The notes beneath the pieces were generated by a model. That model made no database searches, was not told the origin of the DNA, and saw only the letters and a list, made by a program, of their open reading frames with translations. From positions 1-64,000 of the forward strand of contig VGTI01000009.1 of assembly GCA_016874735.1 (NCBI GenBank): a stretch of 64,000 bases of DNA. The letters run 5' to 3'. Shown piece by piece: positions 46,793-55,130 of this stretch. Numbering within the stretch: position 1 is the stretch's first letter; every line of letters starts with the position of its first letter. This DNA comes from Deltaproteobacteria bacterium (GTDB lineage Bacteria; Bdellovibrionota_B; Oligoflexia; Oligoflexales; CAIYRB01). The position numbers and the translations under genes were made by a program.

Positions 46793-48709
46793 ATGCGTCA
46801 AAGTTTCCTCAAATCTCTGATCGCCATTGCGATGGTTGCCGTGGGTACCACGGGAATCACCGGCTGCCAGACCTGGAAAAAAAAGGGTCGCGGCGGTCCG
46901 GCATCGCGTTTGGCGACAGTGACGGTGAAGGAAATCAGTGGCGAAGACTACGACCGGCTTGAACTGAGCGCTTGGCCCGCCGCCGCGTCAAAAGAAAAAG
47001 TGGCTAAATTTGGCATGGCTAAAGGCAAGGGCGCCATTCAGGCACAGTTGCCGCCAGTCAAAACCGTGTTGCAACTCGACTATTATAAAAATGACAGTTT
47101 GGTCCTAAGCAGTATTGCCTGCGGAGATGATAACGTTTTTGACTTAAAATCTGGTCCAAACCCACTCACAATTTATGTTTGTGATGCGACAGGTGGCCGG
47201 TTTCCACCGATCGATGTTGGCTGTGATCGTGATAAGCCAAGCTATGGTCCTCGCCTTTTGCGGCTCTTAACAGCACGAGAGTATCAGCGTACGATTGAGA
47301 CCATCACCGGACTCAAGACGGATGTCACCCGAGATTTCCCGAGGGAAATGCGGACCCACGGCTTTGACAACCATGAGGCCAACGGACTGATTACAGAGGC
47401 CCATGCTGAGGCATACTACAGCGCCGCGAAACTCGTGTCGCAACAGATGGTGAAAGATCTGGGACGGTACATGAATTGTCCGGGGCGTGACGCCAGCTGT
47501 GTTGGTCAGTTCCTGCGTGGGTTCGGACGACGTGCATGGCGTGGTCCTATAGATCAAGAGGAAGAGGCACGCCTGACCTCTCTCTACCAAACTGGTAGTA
47601 GTTTTGACGATGGCATGGAGCGTCTCATTCAAGGGTTGCTCATGGGGCCGCGGTTCCTCTACCGATTTGAACTTGGGGAGCTACGTGGTGGCTACTACGA
47701 GCTCAGCTCTTGGGAGATGGCCCAAGCGCTATCCTATATGTACTGGGGCACCTCGCCCGATGATCAGCTGATCGCTCAAGCTGAGGCCGGCCGCTTGACC
47801 GATCGCTCGGTCATTGCGCAAGAGGCCCAGCGGCTGTGGCAAGACCCAAGAGCCAGGGAACAGTTGGGTTATTTTGCCTCTTTGTGGCTCGGAGCCGATG
47901 GTGTGCTCAGTGTTAATAAAGATAAAAATTTGTTTCCGCACTTTGATAGCGATCATCGCCAAAAGCTTCTGACCGAAACTAAGAACTTTTTCAGTCATAT
48001 GGTTCTCGATCGCGGTGGCAGCGTTGCGGACCTTTACCAAGCGGATTACACTGTTGGTGATCAACCTCTAGCAGCAATTTACGACGGTATTCCAACCAAC
48101 AATGGATATATTCGCTACCGCAGTAACGAACGAAGTGGGCTCCTGGGGCATGCTAGTATCCTCGCGACCTTCGCGGGTAACGAACAATCAGAGCCTATCA
48201 AACGTGGCGTTTTTGTCTTAGATCGACTCCTATGCCAGTCGGTGCCACCGCCACCTACCTCTCTACAGATCACGCCTCCGCCACGGGATCCTAATGCTAC
48301 AGTCCGTGAACGCTTTGCAAAGCACTCCCAAGATGAAGCGTGCGCCCTTTGTCACCAGCGCATCGACGGCATTGGTTTTGGCATGGAAGACATGGATGCC
48401 GTAGGCCGGCTTAAAAAGGTAGAGGCAGGACGAAACATCGACGCCCAAGGTCAAGTATTCAGCAAGGGTGGTGCTAAAACCGAATTTTGGGGCACGGCTG
48501 GACTAAGTCGTTATCTAGCCACAAGCCCCCAAGCTGAAATTTGCGTCAGCAAGCAAGTCTATAGGTACGCAGCTGGTCACGATGACGACCAGAAGAGTGC
48601 GTGTGCGGTGAAGGATCTCGACAGAGCATTTGTCGATGGTGGCCGTAGGGTGTCCAATATTTTTTTAACTGTGCCGACACTGGACGCCTTTAGGCGTCGT
48701 CAACCGTAG
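46793..48709 (+). CDS. DUF1592/DUF1588-family heme-binding lipoprotein
   Basis: This 638-residue protein has lipoprotein signal VGTTGITGC (Cys 25). It opens with a GEDYDR beta-domain like that of the upstream cytochrome (LATVTVKEISGEDYDRLEL). The 'planctomycete' domain set follows: DUF1587-like (LLRLLTAREYQRTIETITGL), DUF1595 (FLRGFGRRAWRGPI), DUF1592 (LIQGLLMGPRFLYRFELG), DUF1588 (RSGLLGHASILATFAGNE, KRGVFVLDRLLCQ) and DUF1585 (CVSKQVYRYAAGH). A CXXCH heme site is at C517-ALC-H521. The biochemical function of the set is unknown; it always travels with DUF1552 proteins. ATG 46793 has AGGTGA upstream. It is followed 15 bp later by the DUF1552 gene. Confidence 0.85.
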   Translation: MRQSFLKSLIAIAMVAVGTTGITGCQTWKKKGRGGPASRLATVTVKEISGEDYDRLELSAWPAAASKEKVAKFGMAKGKGAIQAQLPPVKTVLQLDYYKNDSLVLSSIACGDDNVFDLKSGPNPLTIYVCDATGGRFPPIDVGCDRDKPSYGPRLLRLLTAREYQRTIETITGLKTDVTRDFPREMRTHGFDNHEANGLITEAHAEAYYSAAKLVSQQMVKDLGRYMNCPGRDASCVGQFLRGFGRRAWRGPIDQEEEARLTSLYQTGSSFDDGMERLIQGLLMGPRFLYRFELGELRGGYYELSSWEMAQALSYMYWGTSPDDQLIAQAEAGRLTDRSVIAQEAQRLWQDPRAREQLGYFASLWLGADGVLSVNKDKNLFPHFDSDHRQKLLTETKNFFSHMVLDRGGSVADLYQADYTVGDQPLAAIYDGIPTNNGYIRYRSNERSGLLGHASILATFAGNEQSEPIKRGVFVLDRLLCQSVPPPPTSLQITPPPRDPNATVRERFAKHSQDEACALCHQRIDGIGFGMEDMDAVGRLKKVEAGRNIDAQGQVFSKGGAKTEFWGTAGLSRYLATSPQAEICVSKQVYRYAAGHDDDQKSACAVKDLDRAFVDGGRRVSNIFLTVPTLDAFRRRQP

Positions 48710-48724
48710 GTGAGAGGGATTACT

Positions 48725-50023
48725 ATGAACACACTGTCACGCCGTGGTCTCTTTCGTTATGCCGGAATGTCATGCATCGCTATCCCGCTCATGCGTACCC
48801 TGCTTGAGGAGGAAGCGTTCGCTGCTACAGCGCCACTGCGAGCGCTTTTTGTTTACTACCCAGATGGCAATATTGCCGATCGCTTCTTTCCCAATGCCGA
48901 CGGGAATCTTCCCGATATCACAAGTCCACTACGGGATCTCCGCGGTGATATAAGCTTCGTGCGTGGTCTCGTCTTCCGGACTAACGGTAGTCACGAAAAC
49001 GGCGCGCAGTTTTGTCTTACCGGCACCTCGCGTCAGGATCAGCGTTACTCCATTGATAACTTTCTCGGTGACAGCCTGGGAGGCCAGTACCAGCAGAAAA
49101 ATTTGCGGCTCGGTGTCGGTGCCAACTTTCAGTCTGGGTCAGACAAGCACCTTACTTATCTCAGCTCGGGTGCTATTGCACCGGTTCAGGACAACCCTAA
49201 GCGGGCCTTTTACGATGTCTTTAATGCGGGAGGACTGGAAAATAAACAAGACCTGATGTCACAAAAACGCAGCGTCCTCGACTATGCTCGCGGGGAGGTG
49301 CAAGGACTGCGCTATAAACTCGGTACCACCGAGCAGAAGAAGCTAGCAGTGCACTTAGAGGCGCTACGCGAACTTGAGCGCCGCGCTGGTCAGAGTCAGG
49401 GAGCCACCTGCTCGCGCGATGTCAACTGGCGCGGACTTACGATTCCAGATCAGGAAAATGGCTACCCCAAATCCTTTGAAATGAATGATGCCTTCGGCAA
49501 AGTCGGTCAGATCATGACTGATATCATGGTACAGGCCCTAGCTTGTGGGATCACCCCGGTGGGTCTCTTGCAGTGGTCCCATGCCGTGAGTCCTACCAAC
49601 TTTAACTTTGCTGGTGGACCTGACGTCCCATTTGGGCACCACGATGTGTCGCATTACGGCGGTGATGCTTACGGTTTTTATGGTAACCACTTTGCTAACT
49701 GCCAGCGTTGGTACATGGAGCAGGTGGCTTATCTTTTGAACGCGATGAAGGCTGTCAACCTAGGCGACAGAAATCTCTTGGATGCCAGTATGGTTTTAGT
49801 GACCACTGAGCTCGGTGATTCGAATTTACATAACTTCAGAGACATAGCCTGCCTGGTAGCTGGCCGTGCGGGTGGTAAACTTCGCGCTGGGCAGAATTTG
49901 AACCTACAAGATCGCTCCTACAACCACCTACTCATCAGCCTCATCCACGCTGCGGGGGTTGCGAATCCGACTTTTGGCGATCCGATGCTAGGCACTGGTC
50001 CCCTTACGGAAATTCTTGGCTGA
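48725..50023 (+). CDS. DUF1552 protein with twin-arginine signal
   Basis: This 432-residue protein has N-terminus NTLSRRGLFRYAGMS, a clear Tat motif (SRRGLF), a hydrophobic stretch and an AFA-AT cleavage site, so it is exported folded. Family markers are FVYYPDGNIADRFFP, ISFVRGL, HENGAQFCLTGT and, in the C-terminal half, HDVSHYGG and TELGDSN, giving the sulfatase-like DUF1501/1552 fold. The start is ATG 48725, supported by AGAGGG, instead of a frame start 15 bp earlier. It is third in the cytochrome/DUF1592/DUF1552 unit. Tat export suggests a cofactor or metal, but none can be named from sequence. Confidence 0.87.
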   Translation: MNTLSRRGLFRYAGMSCIAIPLMRTLLEEEAFAATAPLRALFVYYPDGNIADRFFPNADGNLPDITSPLRDLRGDISFVRGLVFRTNGSHENGAQFCLTGTSRQDQRYSIDNFLGDSLGGQYQQKNLRLGVGANFQSGSDKHLTYLSSGAIAPVQDNPKRAFYDVFNAGGLENKQDLMSQKRSVLDYARGEVQGLRYKLGTTEQKKLAVHLEALRELERRAGQSQGATCSRDVNWRGLTIPDQENGYPKSFEMNDAFGKVGQIMTDIMVQALACGITPVGLLQWSHAVSPTNFNFAGGPDVPFGHHDVSHYGGDAYGFYGNHFANCQRWYMEQVAYLLNAMKAVNLGDRNLLDASMVLVTTELGDSNLHNFRDIACLVAGRAGGKLRAGQNLNLQDRSYNHLLISLIHAAGVANPTFGDPMLGTGPLTEILG

Positions 50024-50198
50024 ACCGACCAGGCAGCGGACAGAGGCAACAACCACGGGGTGGGACGGTGCTGACGGCGGGATGCTTGCCGGCTCGGCTC
50101 CGATTTGTGCTTCGTCCCGAGAAGTGCTAGTAGATTAGCAAACTTTCGGCGAGAGGCTACCGAATGCTGGCTATCATTTCGGCTTCTGCGGAGCGGCT

Positions 50199-50606
50199 AT
50201 GACATCGAAATCGCTTACAAAACCTATGGCGACCTATGTGCACACGCGGCGTGTTGGTAGTCTGCTTTTTGTCGCCGGGCAGGGGTCCCGTGATCCCGTG
50301 ACTAACGCTTACGCTGGGGTCACGCGCGACAGTATGGGACTTGTGACGGCCCACGATATCGCGGCGCAAACCGCAGCCGTTCTGGCCAACGTAGAGAGGG
50401 CGCTTAAGGCCGAGGGTCTGAGCCGCGCGGATTTGGTCGATGTCACCGTGTTTCTTACTGACATGGGTGAATTTCAAGCCATGAACGAGGTCTGGAACGA
50501 ATTTTTTGCGGCGACGCCGGCACCGACAAGGACCACCGTCGCTGTGGTGCGCCTTCCTGGTGATAATTTTGTCGAGATGAAGGCGATTGCCGCCTTCCCA
50601 ACCTGA
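50199..50606 (+). CDS. RidA-family deaminase, probable 2-aminomuconate deaminase
   Basis: This 135-residue protein has the usual RidA/YjgF size. Motifs are FVAGQGSRD, HDIAAQTAAVLANVERALKAEG, VTVFLTDMGEFQAMNEVW, and the signature RTTVAVVRLPGDNFVEMKAIA (given here in part as RTTVAVVRLPGD) with the catalytic-site Arg and Glu. General RidA proteins hydrolyse enamines and imines. Next to an aminomuconate-semialdehyde-type dehydrogenase, the 2-aminomuconate deaminase role (NbaF/AmnD type, releasing ammonia) is more likely. The start ATG 50199 has GGAG six bases upstream. It is first in a three-gene run with 8- and 35-bp gaps. Confidence 0.8.
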   Translation: MTSKSLTKPMATYVHTRRVGSLLFVAGQGSRDPVTNAYAGVTRDSMGLVTAHDIAAQTAAVLANVERALKAEGLSRADLVDVTVFLTDMGEFQAMNEVWNEFFAATPAPTRTTVAVVRLPGDNFVEMKAIAAFPT

Positions 50607-50614
50607 GGTCAGGT

Positions 50615-52102
50615 GTGACGCAGATGCTTCATAAACATAAATTGGTTGAACTTTTACCAGCACGCCACGGTCACTTTATTGGTGGGGCCTATATTGAACC
50701 GCCAGCCGGTGCGACCTACGATAATATAGCCCCTGCATATGGCACCTCACTGGGTGCAGTAGCTCTTGGCTCATCTGCCGATGTGGCGCGTGCTGTCGAT
50801 GCTGCTAAGGCAGCCTTGGCTGGCCCTTGGGGGCGTAGCACACCGTCGCAGCGGGCCGCCGTTTTGCGACGCGTCGCCGAACTTTTGATGGAGCACCGTC
50901 AGGCTTTCGCAAGGCTCGAGGCCCTTGATAGTGGCAAGCCTTACGGCGAGGCCTTCGACGGTGATATCGCCCGGTCAGCACATAACTTTCAGTTCTTTGC
51001 CGAATTGACGGCCCACCAAATGGCGCCAAGCTACCTTGGTGATGACGGCACTCTGCACACGACGGTGCGCGAGCCCATGGGTATCGTCGGGCTTATTACA
51101 CCGTGGAACCTGCCGCTATACCTGGCCACCTGGAAGCTGGCACCGGCCCTTGCGCAGGGCAATGCAGTCATCCTAAAACCGGCCGAGCTGACGCCACTCA
51201 CGGCTATGGCCATGGGACACATATGCAACGCCGCAGGTCTGCCACCCGGTGTGGTGAACATCGTGCAAGGTTTTGGCGCAGGTGGAGCCGGTGAGGCGCT
51301 CGTCAAGCATCCGGACATCAAGGCTATCTCCTTTACTGGCGAGACCTCCACGGGTGAGGCCATTATGCGGACGGCTGCGCCACTCCTAAAGAAGCTGTCT
51401 TTTGAGCTTGGCGGCAAAGGAGCGACCGTGATTTTTGCCGACGCTGATCTAGAACAGGCGGCTGAAACCGCGGTACGAGCGGCGTTTCGCAATCAGGGCC
51501 AGATCTGTCTTGCGGGGTCAAGGCTGCTCTTGGAGCGTCGCGTTGCCTCGCAGGTGATTGAAAAAGTTCTTGCTGCCGTCGGCCGTATTCGAGTTGGCGA
51601 TCCCTTGGATCCAGCCACGACCATGGGTTCATTGGTCAGCCGTGATCACCGCGACAAAGTTTCAAGCTACGCCGCATATGCTAAAGCTGCTGCTGGCGTG
51701 GAGATTCTTTGTGGTGGTGACGTGCCAGTGGACTTGCCGCAGGGAGCCTTTTTTGAGCCGACCGTAGTGACCGGCGTAACCCAAGACTCAAGACTGATTC
51801 AGGAAGAGGTCTTTGGTCCGCTGCTGACGGTGCAAATTTTTGATGACGAGAGCGAAGCCTTACAGCTCGTTAACGGCACGCAGTACGGCCTATCATGTTC
51901 GGTGTTCACAAAGGACATCGATCGTGCTCAGCGATTTGCTCGGGGCGCTCGTATGGGTCTCGTCTGGATCAATACCTGGTTCTCTCGTGATTTGCACACG
52001 GCATTTGGCGGGATGAAACGCAGCGGTATTGGACGCGAGGGTGGGCAGTATAGTTTAGATTTCTTTAGCGAGCTGAAGACCATCTCGATGGCCATGCGTT
52101 GA
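50615..52102 (+). CDS. Aldehyde dehydrogenase, probable 2-aminomuconic-6-semialdehyde dehydrogenase
   Basis: This 495-residue protein is a standard cytosolic ALDH. It has the oxyanion Asn in TPWNLPLYLATWKLAPALA, NAVILKPAELTP (cofactor), FTGETSTGE, the general base Glu264 in SFELGGKGA, and nucleophile Cys298 in NQGQICLAGSR. The C-terminal WFSRDLHTAFGGMKRSGIGREGG segment (given here in part) is typical of the hydroxymuconic/aminomuconic semialdehyde group (NbaE/AmnC/ALDH8A1). It would oxidise 2-aminomuconate semialdehyde with NAD. GTG 50615 is preferred because GAGG lies six bases upstream; ATG 50624 is possible. The gene follows RidA by 8 bp. Other kynurenine-pathway genes are not in the window. 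Confidence 0.85.
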   Translation: MTQMLHKHKLVELLPARHGHFIGGAYIEPPAGATYDNIAPAYGTSLGAVALGSSADVARAVDAAKAALAGPWGRSTPSQRAAVLRRVAELLMEHRQAFARLEALDSGKPYGEAFDGDIARSAHNFQFFAELTAHQMAPSYLGDDGTLHTTVREPMGIVGLITPWNLPLYLATWKLAPALAQGNAVILKPAELTPLTAMAMGHICNAAGLPPGVVNIVQGFGAGGAGEALVKHPDIKAISFTGETSTGEAIMRTAAPLLKKLSFELGGKGATVIFADADLEQAAETAVRAAFRNQGQICLAGSRLLLERRVASQVIEKVLAAVGRIRVGDPLDPATTMGSLVSRDHRDKVSSYAAYAKAAAGVEILCGGDVPVDLPQGAFFEPTVVTGVTQDSRLIQEEVFGPLLTVQIFDDESEALQLVNGTQYGLSCSVFTKDIDRAQRFARGARMGLVWINTWFSRDLHTAFGGMKRSGIGREGGQYSLDFFSELKTISMAMR

Positions 52103-52137
52103 AAGAGAATTCTTGATGTCTAGTGAGGAGTCGAGTC

Positions 52138-52929
52138 GTGACAAAGGCAATAAATAGCAGACGCCGCGCCCTAGTATCAGCGGCCTCAACCGGCCTTGGC
52201 CTGGCGACAGCCAAGGCGCTTGCATCGTCGGGAATGGATCTTGTGATCTGCGCGCGCGGTGAGGACCGGTTACGGCAGGCTGCCACAACTATCAGCGATG
52301 AGTATGGGGTCCGTGTTTACCCAGTGGTTACCGATCTAACTACGCCGGGGGCACCTGAGCTGCTAGCCAAGGAAGCCACCAGACACCTGGGCGGTGTCGA
52401 TGTCTTGATTAATAATGTCGGCGGTCCAGCCCCCACTGCAGCTTCTGATACGACGCGCGAGGCTTGGCAGAAGGGTTTCGAGCAGGTGTTTCTCAGCTCC
52501 ACTCTGCTGACGACAGCTCTACTGCCATCGATGCGCCAGCAGGGGTTCGGGCGCATCGTCACCATCACTTCGATTAGTGTGCTTGAGCCGATTGAAAATC
52601 TCGTAGTCTCGACCGCTATGCGCTTAGCGGTGACCGGATTTACCAAAACTTTGTCCAGTGAGGTTGCTAAAGACGGAGTGACGGTCAATACGGTTTTACC
52701 GGGAATCATCCATACGCAGCGCATTGAGGATCTACGTCGCGCTAAAGCGTTGCGCGATGGCACGACACTTGCCGAAGAAATGGAGCGTAGTCAGACGCAG
52801 ATTCCCATGCGGCGGATGGGACGGCCGGAGGAGCTGGCTGCGCTGGTCGCCTTTCTGGCATCAGACGCTGCGAGTTATATCACGGGAGTCCATATCCCAG
52901 TCGATGGCGGTCTCCGCCGCGGCTTTTGA
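52138..52929 (+). CDS. Non-canonical short-chain dehydrogenase/reductase
   Basis: This 263-residue protein is an SDR fold with altered key sites. The nucleotide motif is SAASTGLGLATAKAL in place of TGxxxGIG. NNVGG is normal, the Ser region is ITSISVLEP, but the YxxxK catalytic pair is replaced by S-TAM-R in VSTAMRLAVTGFTKTL. The C-terminus SDAASYITGVHIPVDGG is normal. This fits the BKR-like SDR group lacking the usual tetrad. The start is GTG 52138, with GAGGAG seven bases upstream. It lies 35 bp after the ALDH gene and SDRs of this type often accompany the aminomuconate genes, so a later reductive or isomerising step is plausible. The reaction is unknown. Confidence 0.8.
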   Translation: MTKAINSRRRALVSAASTGLGLATAKALASSGMDLVICARGEDRLRQAATTISDEYGVRVYPVVTDLTTPGAPELLAKEATRHLGGVDVLINNVGGPAPTAASDTTREAWQKGFEQVFLSSTLLTTALLPSMRQQGFGRIVTITSISVLEPIENLVVSTAMRLAVTGFTKTLSSEVAKDGVTVNTVLPGIIHTQRIEDLRRAKALRDGTTLAEEMERSQTQIPMRRMGRPEELAALVAFLASDAASYITGVHIPVDGGLRRGF

Positions 52930-52997
52930 ATTCGGTCCAACGTCAGGTTGGCACAGTGATTGCTCTAGCTAGATTTGGGGGCGATCGGTGAGTCATA

Positions 52998-53069
52998 AGT
53001 ACCTGATGCAGCTAGCATCAGGTACTCGGGGGTAAAGAAATGGACCGGCACCCGGTGCGATTCTTTACC
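52998..53069. other. Compact multi-hairpin intergenic element
   Basis: In the 234-bp gap between the SDR and kinase genes are two nested structures. First is a perfect 12-bp stem AGTACCTGATGC / GCATCAGGTACT (52998-53009, 53015-53026) with a 5-base loop. Directly after comes a 9-bp stem GGTAAAGAA / TTCTTTACC (53031-53039, 53061-53069) enclosing the small hairpin ACCGG-cac-CCGGT (53044-53056). No T-run follows. It may end the upstream transcript, act as a cis-regulatory RNA for the kinase, or carry operator palindromes. Confidence 0.6.
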
Positions 53070-53163
53070 AAATGACTTCACCGACGATACCTGTCATGGC
53101 TATGCAGCGTTGCTGTCGTGCGATCGTCCCCAACTTACGCCGCTACGTTAAGGGGGAGATTGT

Positions 53164-54339
53164 ATGGGTCTTGCATGTCACCGAGAGTGCTCAGAGAACA
53201 CCACCACATCCATCACCATGCTGCGTTTAGCCGTAGAGATGTTAGCACATGATGCGCGGCGCCCATTCTCCCTTCTGCGTGTGGTCATTAGTAAAATTAA
53301 AAGAGCCAGGAGCTTGGAGGAGATGCATGATATTTGCGAGCACATGTTGCCACGCATTGATCGCGCAGTCGTGCATGTAGAAGAGATGGTCCAGGACATT
53401 TTGGATATCGGTCGCATCAGGACGCGCCATCAGCATGGCGATGTCAGCTTAGGTCACATACTGGACACGGCAATTAAACAATGTACGGACCTTGATCCAG
53501 AGGCCCAAGGACGCATTAATTACAGCATTTACGAGGGTTACGTGACTCAAGGTGACGAGCATAAATTGCTGCGCGCATTTACCAATATCGTTAGTAACGC
53601 CCTTGAAGCAACGGCCAAACAAGGTAAAGTTTGGATACGCATGGCTGCTCGGGACGATAAGGTCGAAATTCGCATCGGCAACACAGGATCCTACGTGCAG
53701 CCTAAATACAGGCAGCGGATCTTCGAGAGTTTCTTCACTCGTGGCAAGGCACGAGGCACTGGACTTGGTCTCACCATTGCCAAGCAAGTCATGCTAGCTC
53801 ACGGAGGTAGTATAGACTGTGTGTCGCGGCGTGATGAGTCCCATCCTGATGGGTGCACGGAATTTATTTGTACTCTGCCTCTGACATCCATAAGTGATTG
53901 CCTGCAGCGGGGGCAATACAAGCTCGTTGCCGCGAAGCCAACAGGACAACGGGATCACATTTTACTCGTGGAGGATGATCCCTTTATAGCGCAGGAATGG
54001 CAGATTTATTTTGCCGATCGACTAGCGGTTCATGTGGCAGCGGATCCCTTTGCTCTGCTCGATCACATCCGGGTGAATCCAGGGTTTCTAACGCAATTCA
54101 AACTTGTGGTTACCGATTTCTATTTCGATAACTGCAAGCTTGATGGGCTGCAGCTTGCTGGAGAACTGCGCGCCAGACTGCCCACGCTACCTGTTTACCT
54201 GGCGACGGACGCCTCTTTGGATGTGGGGCGCCGCGAAGCTCACATAAGTGGGCGTATTGACAAGCTGCCGGCGGCACTGGAGCTGATGCTTAGCGATTCT
54301 GAAAAGGTAAATGTTACAGGGATTTGCGATAAAAATTAA
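53164..54339 (+). CDS. Soluble hybrid histidine kinase (HisKA-HATPase-receiver)
   Basis: This 391-residue protein has no signal peptide or TM segment, so it is cytoplasmic. The phospho-acceptor helix is MLAHDARRPF with His29, only 28 residues from the N-terminus, so no sensor domain precedes it. The ATPase has the N-box FTNIVSNALEAT, an altered G1 box (IGNTGS where DxGxG is usual), FESFFT and GTGLGL. Residues ~267-380 are a receiver: acidic pair in LLVEDDPF, phospho-acceptor Asp318 in VVTDFYF, and Lys in GRIDKLP. ATG 53164 follows a GGGGGAG. With no output domain or partner regulator nearby it probably feeds a phosphorelay elsewhere and takes input through a partner protein. Confidence 0.85.
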   Translation: MGLACHRECSENTTTSITMLRLAVEMLAHDARRPFSLLRVVISKIKRARSLEEMHDICEHMLPRIDRAVVHVEEMVQDILDIGRIRTRHQHGDVSLGHILDTAIKQCTDLDPEAQGRINYSIYEGYVTQGDEHKLLRAFTNIVSNALEATAKQGKVWIRMAARDDKVEIRIGNTGSYVQPKYRQRIFESFFTRGKARGTGLGLTIAKQVMLAHGGSIDCVSRRDESHPDGCTEFICTLPLTSISDCLQRGQYKLVAAKPTGQRDHILLVEDDPFIAQEWQIYFADRLAVHVAADPFALLDHIRVNPGFLTQFKLVVTDFYFDNCKLDGLQLAGELRARLPTLPVYLATDASLDVGRREAHISGRIDKLPAALELMLSDSEKVNVTGICDKN

Positions 54340-54446
54340 AGTTAAATAGGGAGGTTCCGATAAGGATTTGATGCGGTGCACGCAGGTGGCTGTGCCTCAC
54401 CGAGGGATTTCGGTTGGGTGCGGACTAATTGACAGGGGATGTTGCG

Positions 54447-55118
54447 ATGAAAAGAATCGGGCGGGTGGTCTCAACTTTGCTACTAGTGGTGAGCTGTAAT
54501 CAAGCGTCCAGTGGCGGCGGGAGCGAGCCGGCTTCCTCAGGTGACTCGAAAAAGAAACCGAAGAAACCAGAGCCGGTAACTACCGCCGAGTCCGTTGTTG
54601 GGAGCTGGAGGTCGACCTGTATCCTAGACCCCACCATCCCTGCAACCGCCACTCCCGAATATACCCAGTCCACTCTGACCATAGAATCCGGTGGTCAACT
54701 CACGTCGCAGACGGAGCATTACCAGGACGAAGCCTGTGCCGATGCGAGTAAAATTGTATGGACGGATAAACAGATTGGCACCAGTACTTTCGGAAGCGTC
54801 AGTAAATCTGTCGAGGGATCGCTCGATTTTGATCTGGCAATTACTAAGTTTATCGTGCAGCCGCGCTTGCCTGACAAAGCTAAGGCTCTTGAAGCGCTTT
54901 CAGAGCTTGGAATTAAAAAGCCGGCTTGCAAGACACTCACCTTTCAGCCCAGTCAGGAAACCGACCTGACGGCGTGCATTGAGCCTCCGACCACCTACCG
55001 CCTCATTAAGGTGGTGGGGAAAAAGCTTCAGTTAGGGAGCTGTTACGGCCAGAATAACTGTGCTAGTAAAGAGACCAGGTCGAAGACCCTGGACGTGATT
55101 GTATATTCCAAAATTTAG
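54447..55118 (+). CDS. Small lipoprotein, unknown function
   Basis: This 223-residue protein has lipoprotein signal STLLLVVSC (Cys ~17), followed by a Ser/Gly/Lys linker (SSGGGSEP ... KKKPKKPEP) and a ~170-residue domain beginning VVGSWRSTC. It has a lipocalin-like opening (GSW), several TLTIES/LTSQTEHY-type strands and three likely disulfides. The start ATG 54447 has AGGGGA about seven bases upstream; an earlier in-frame start lacks support. No family is recognised. It is followed 12 bp later by the methyltransferase gene. Confidence 0.72.
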   Translation: MKRIGRVVSTLLLVVSCNQASSGGGSEPASSGDSKKKPKKPEPVTTAESVVGSWRSTCILDPTIPATATPEYTQSTLTIESGGQLTSQTEHYQDEACADASKIVWTDKQIGTSTFGSVSKSVEGSLDFDLAITKFIVQPRLPDKAKALEALSELGIKKPACKTLTFQPSQETDLTACIEPPTTYRLIKVVGKKLQLGSCYGQNNCASKETRSKTLDVIVYSKI

Positions 55119-55130
55119 TACTTGGTGCGC

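Noticed and set aside
50024-50198. Promoter TTGTGC-17-TAGTAG before the RidA gene
   Set aside because: Both boxes match the consensus poorly; not strong enough to list.
54340-54446. Possible c-di-GMP-I (GEMM) riboswitch before the small lipoprotein gene
   Set aside because: A CACGCA and a short ACCGA/TCGGT hairpin are present, but the GNRA tetraloop hairpin and receptor pattern of the class are missing.
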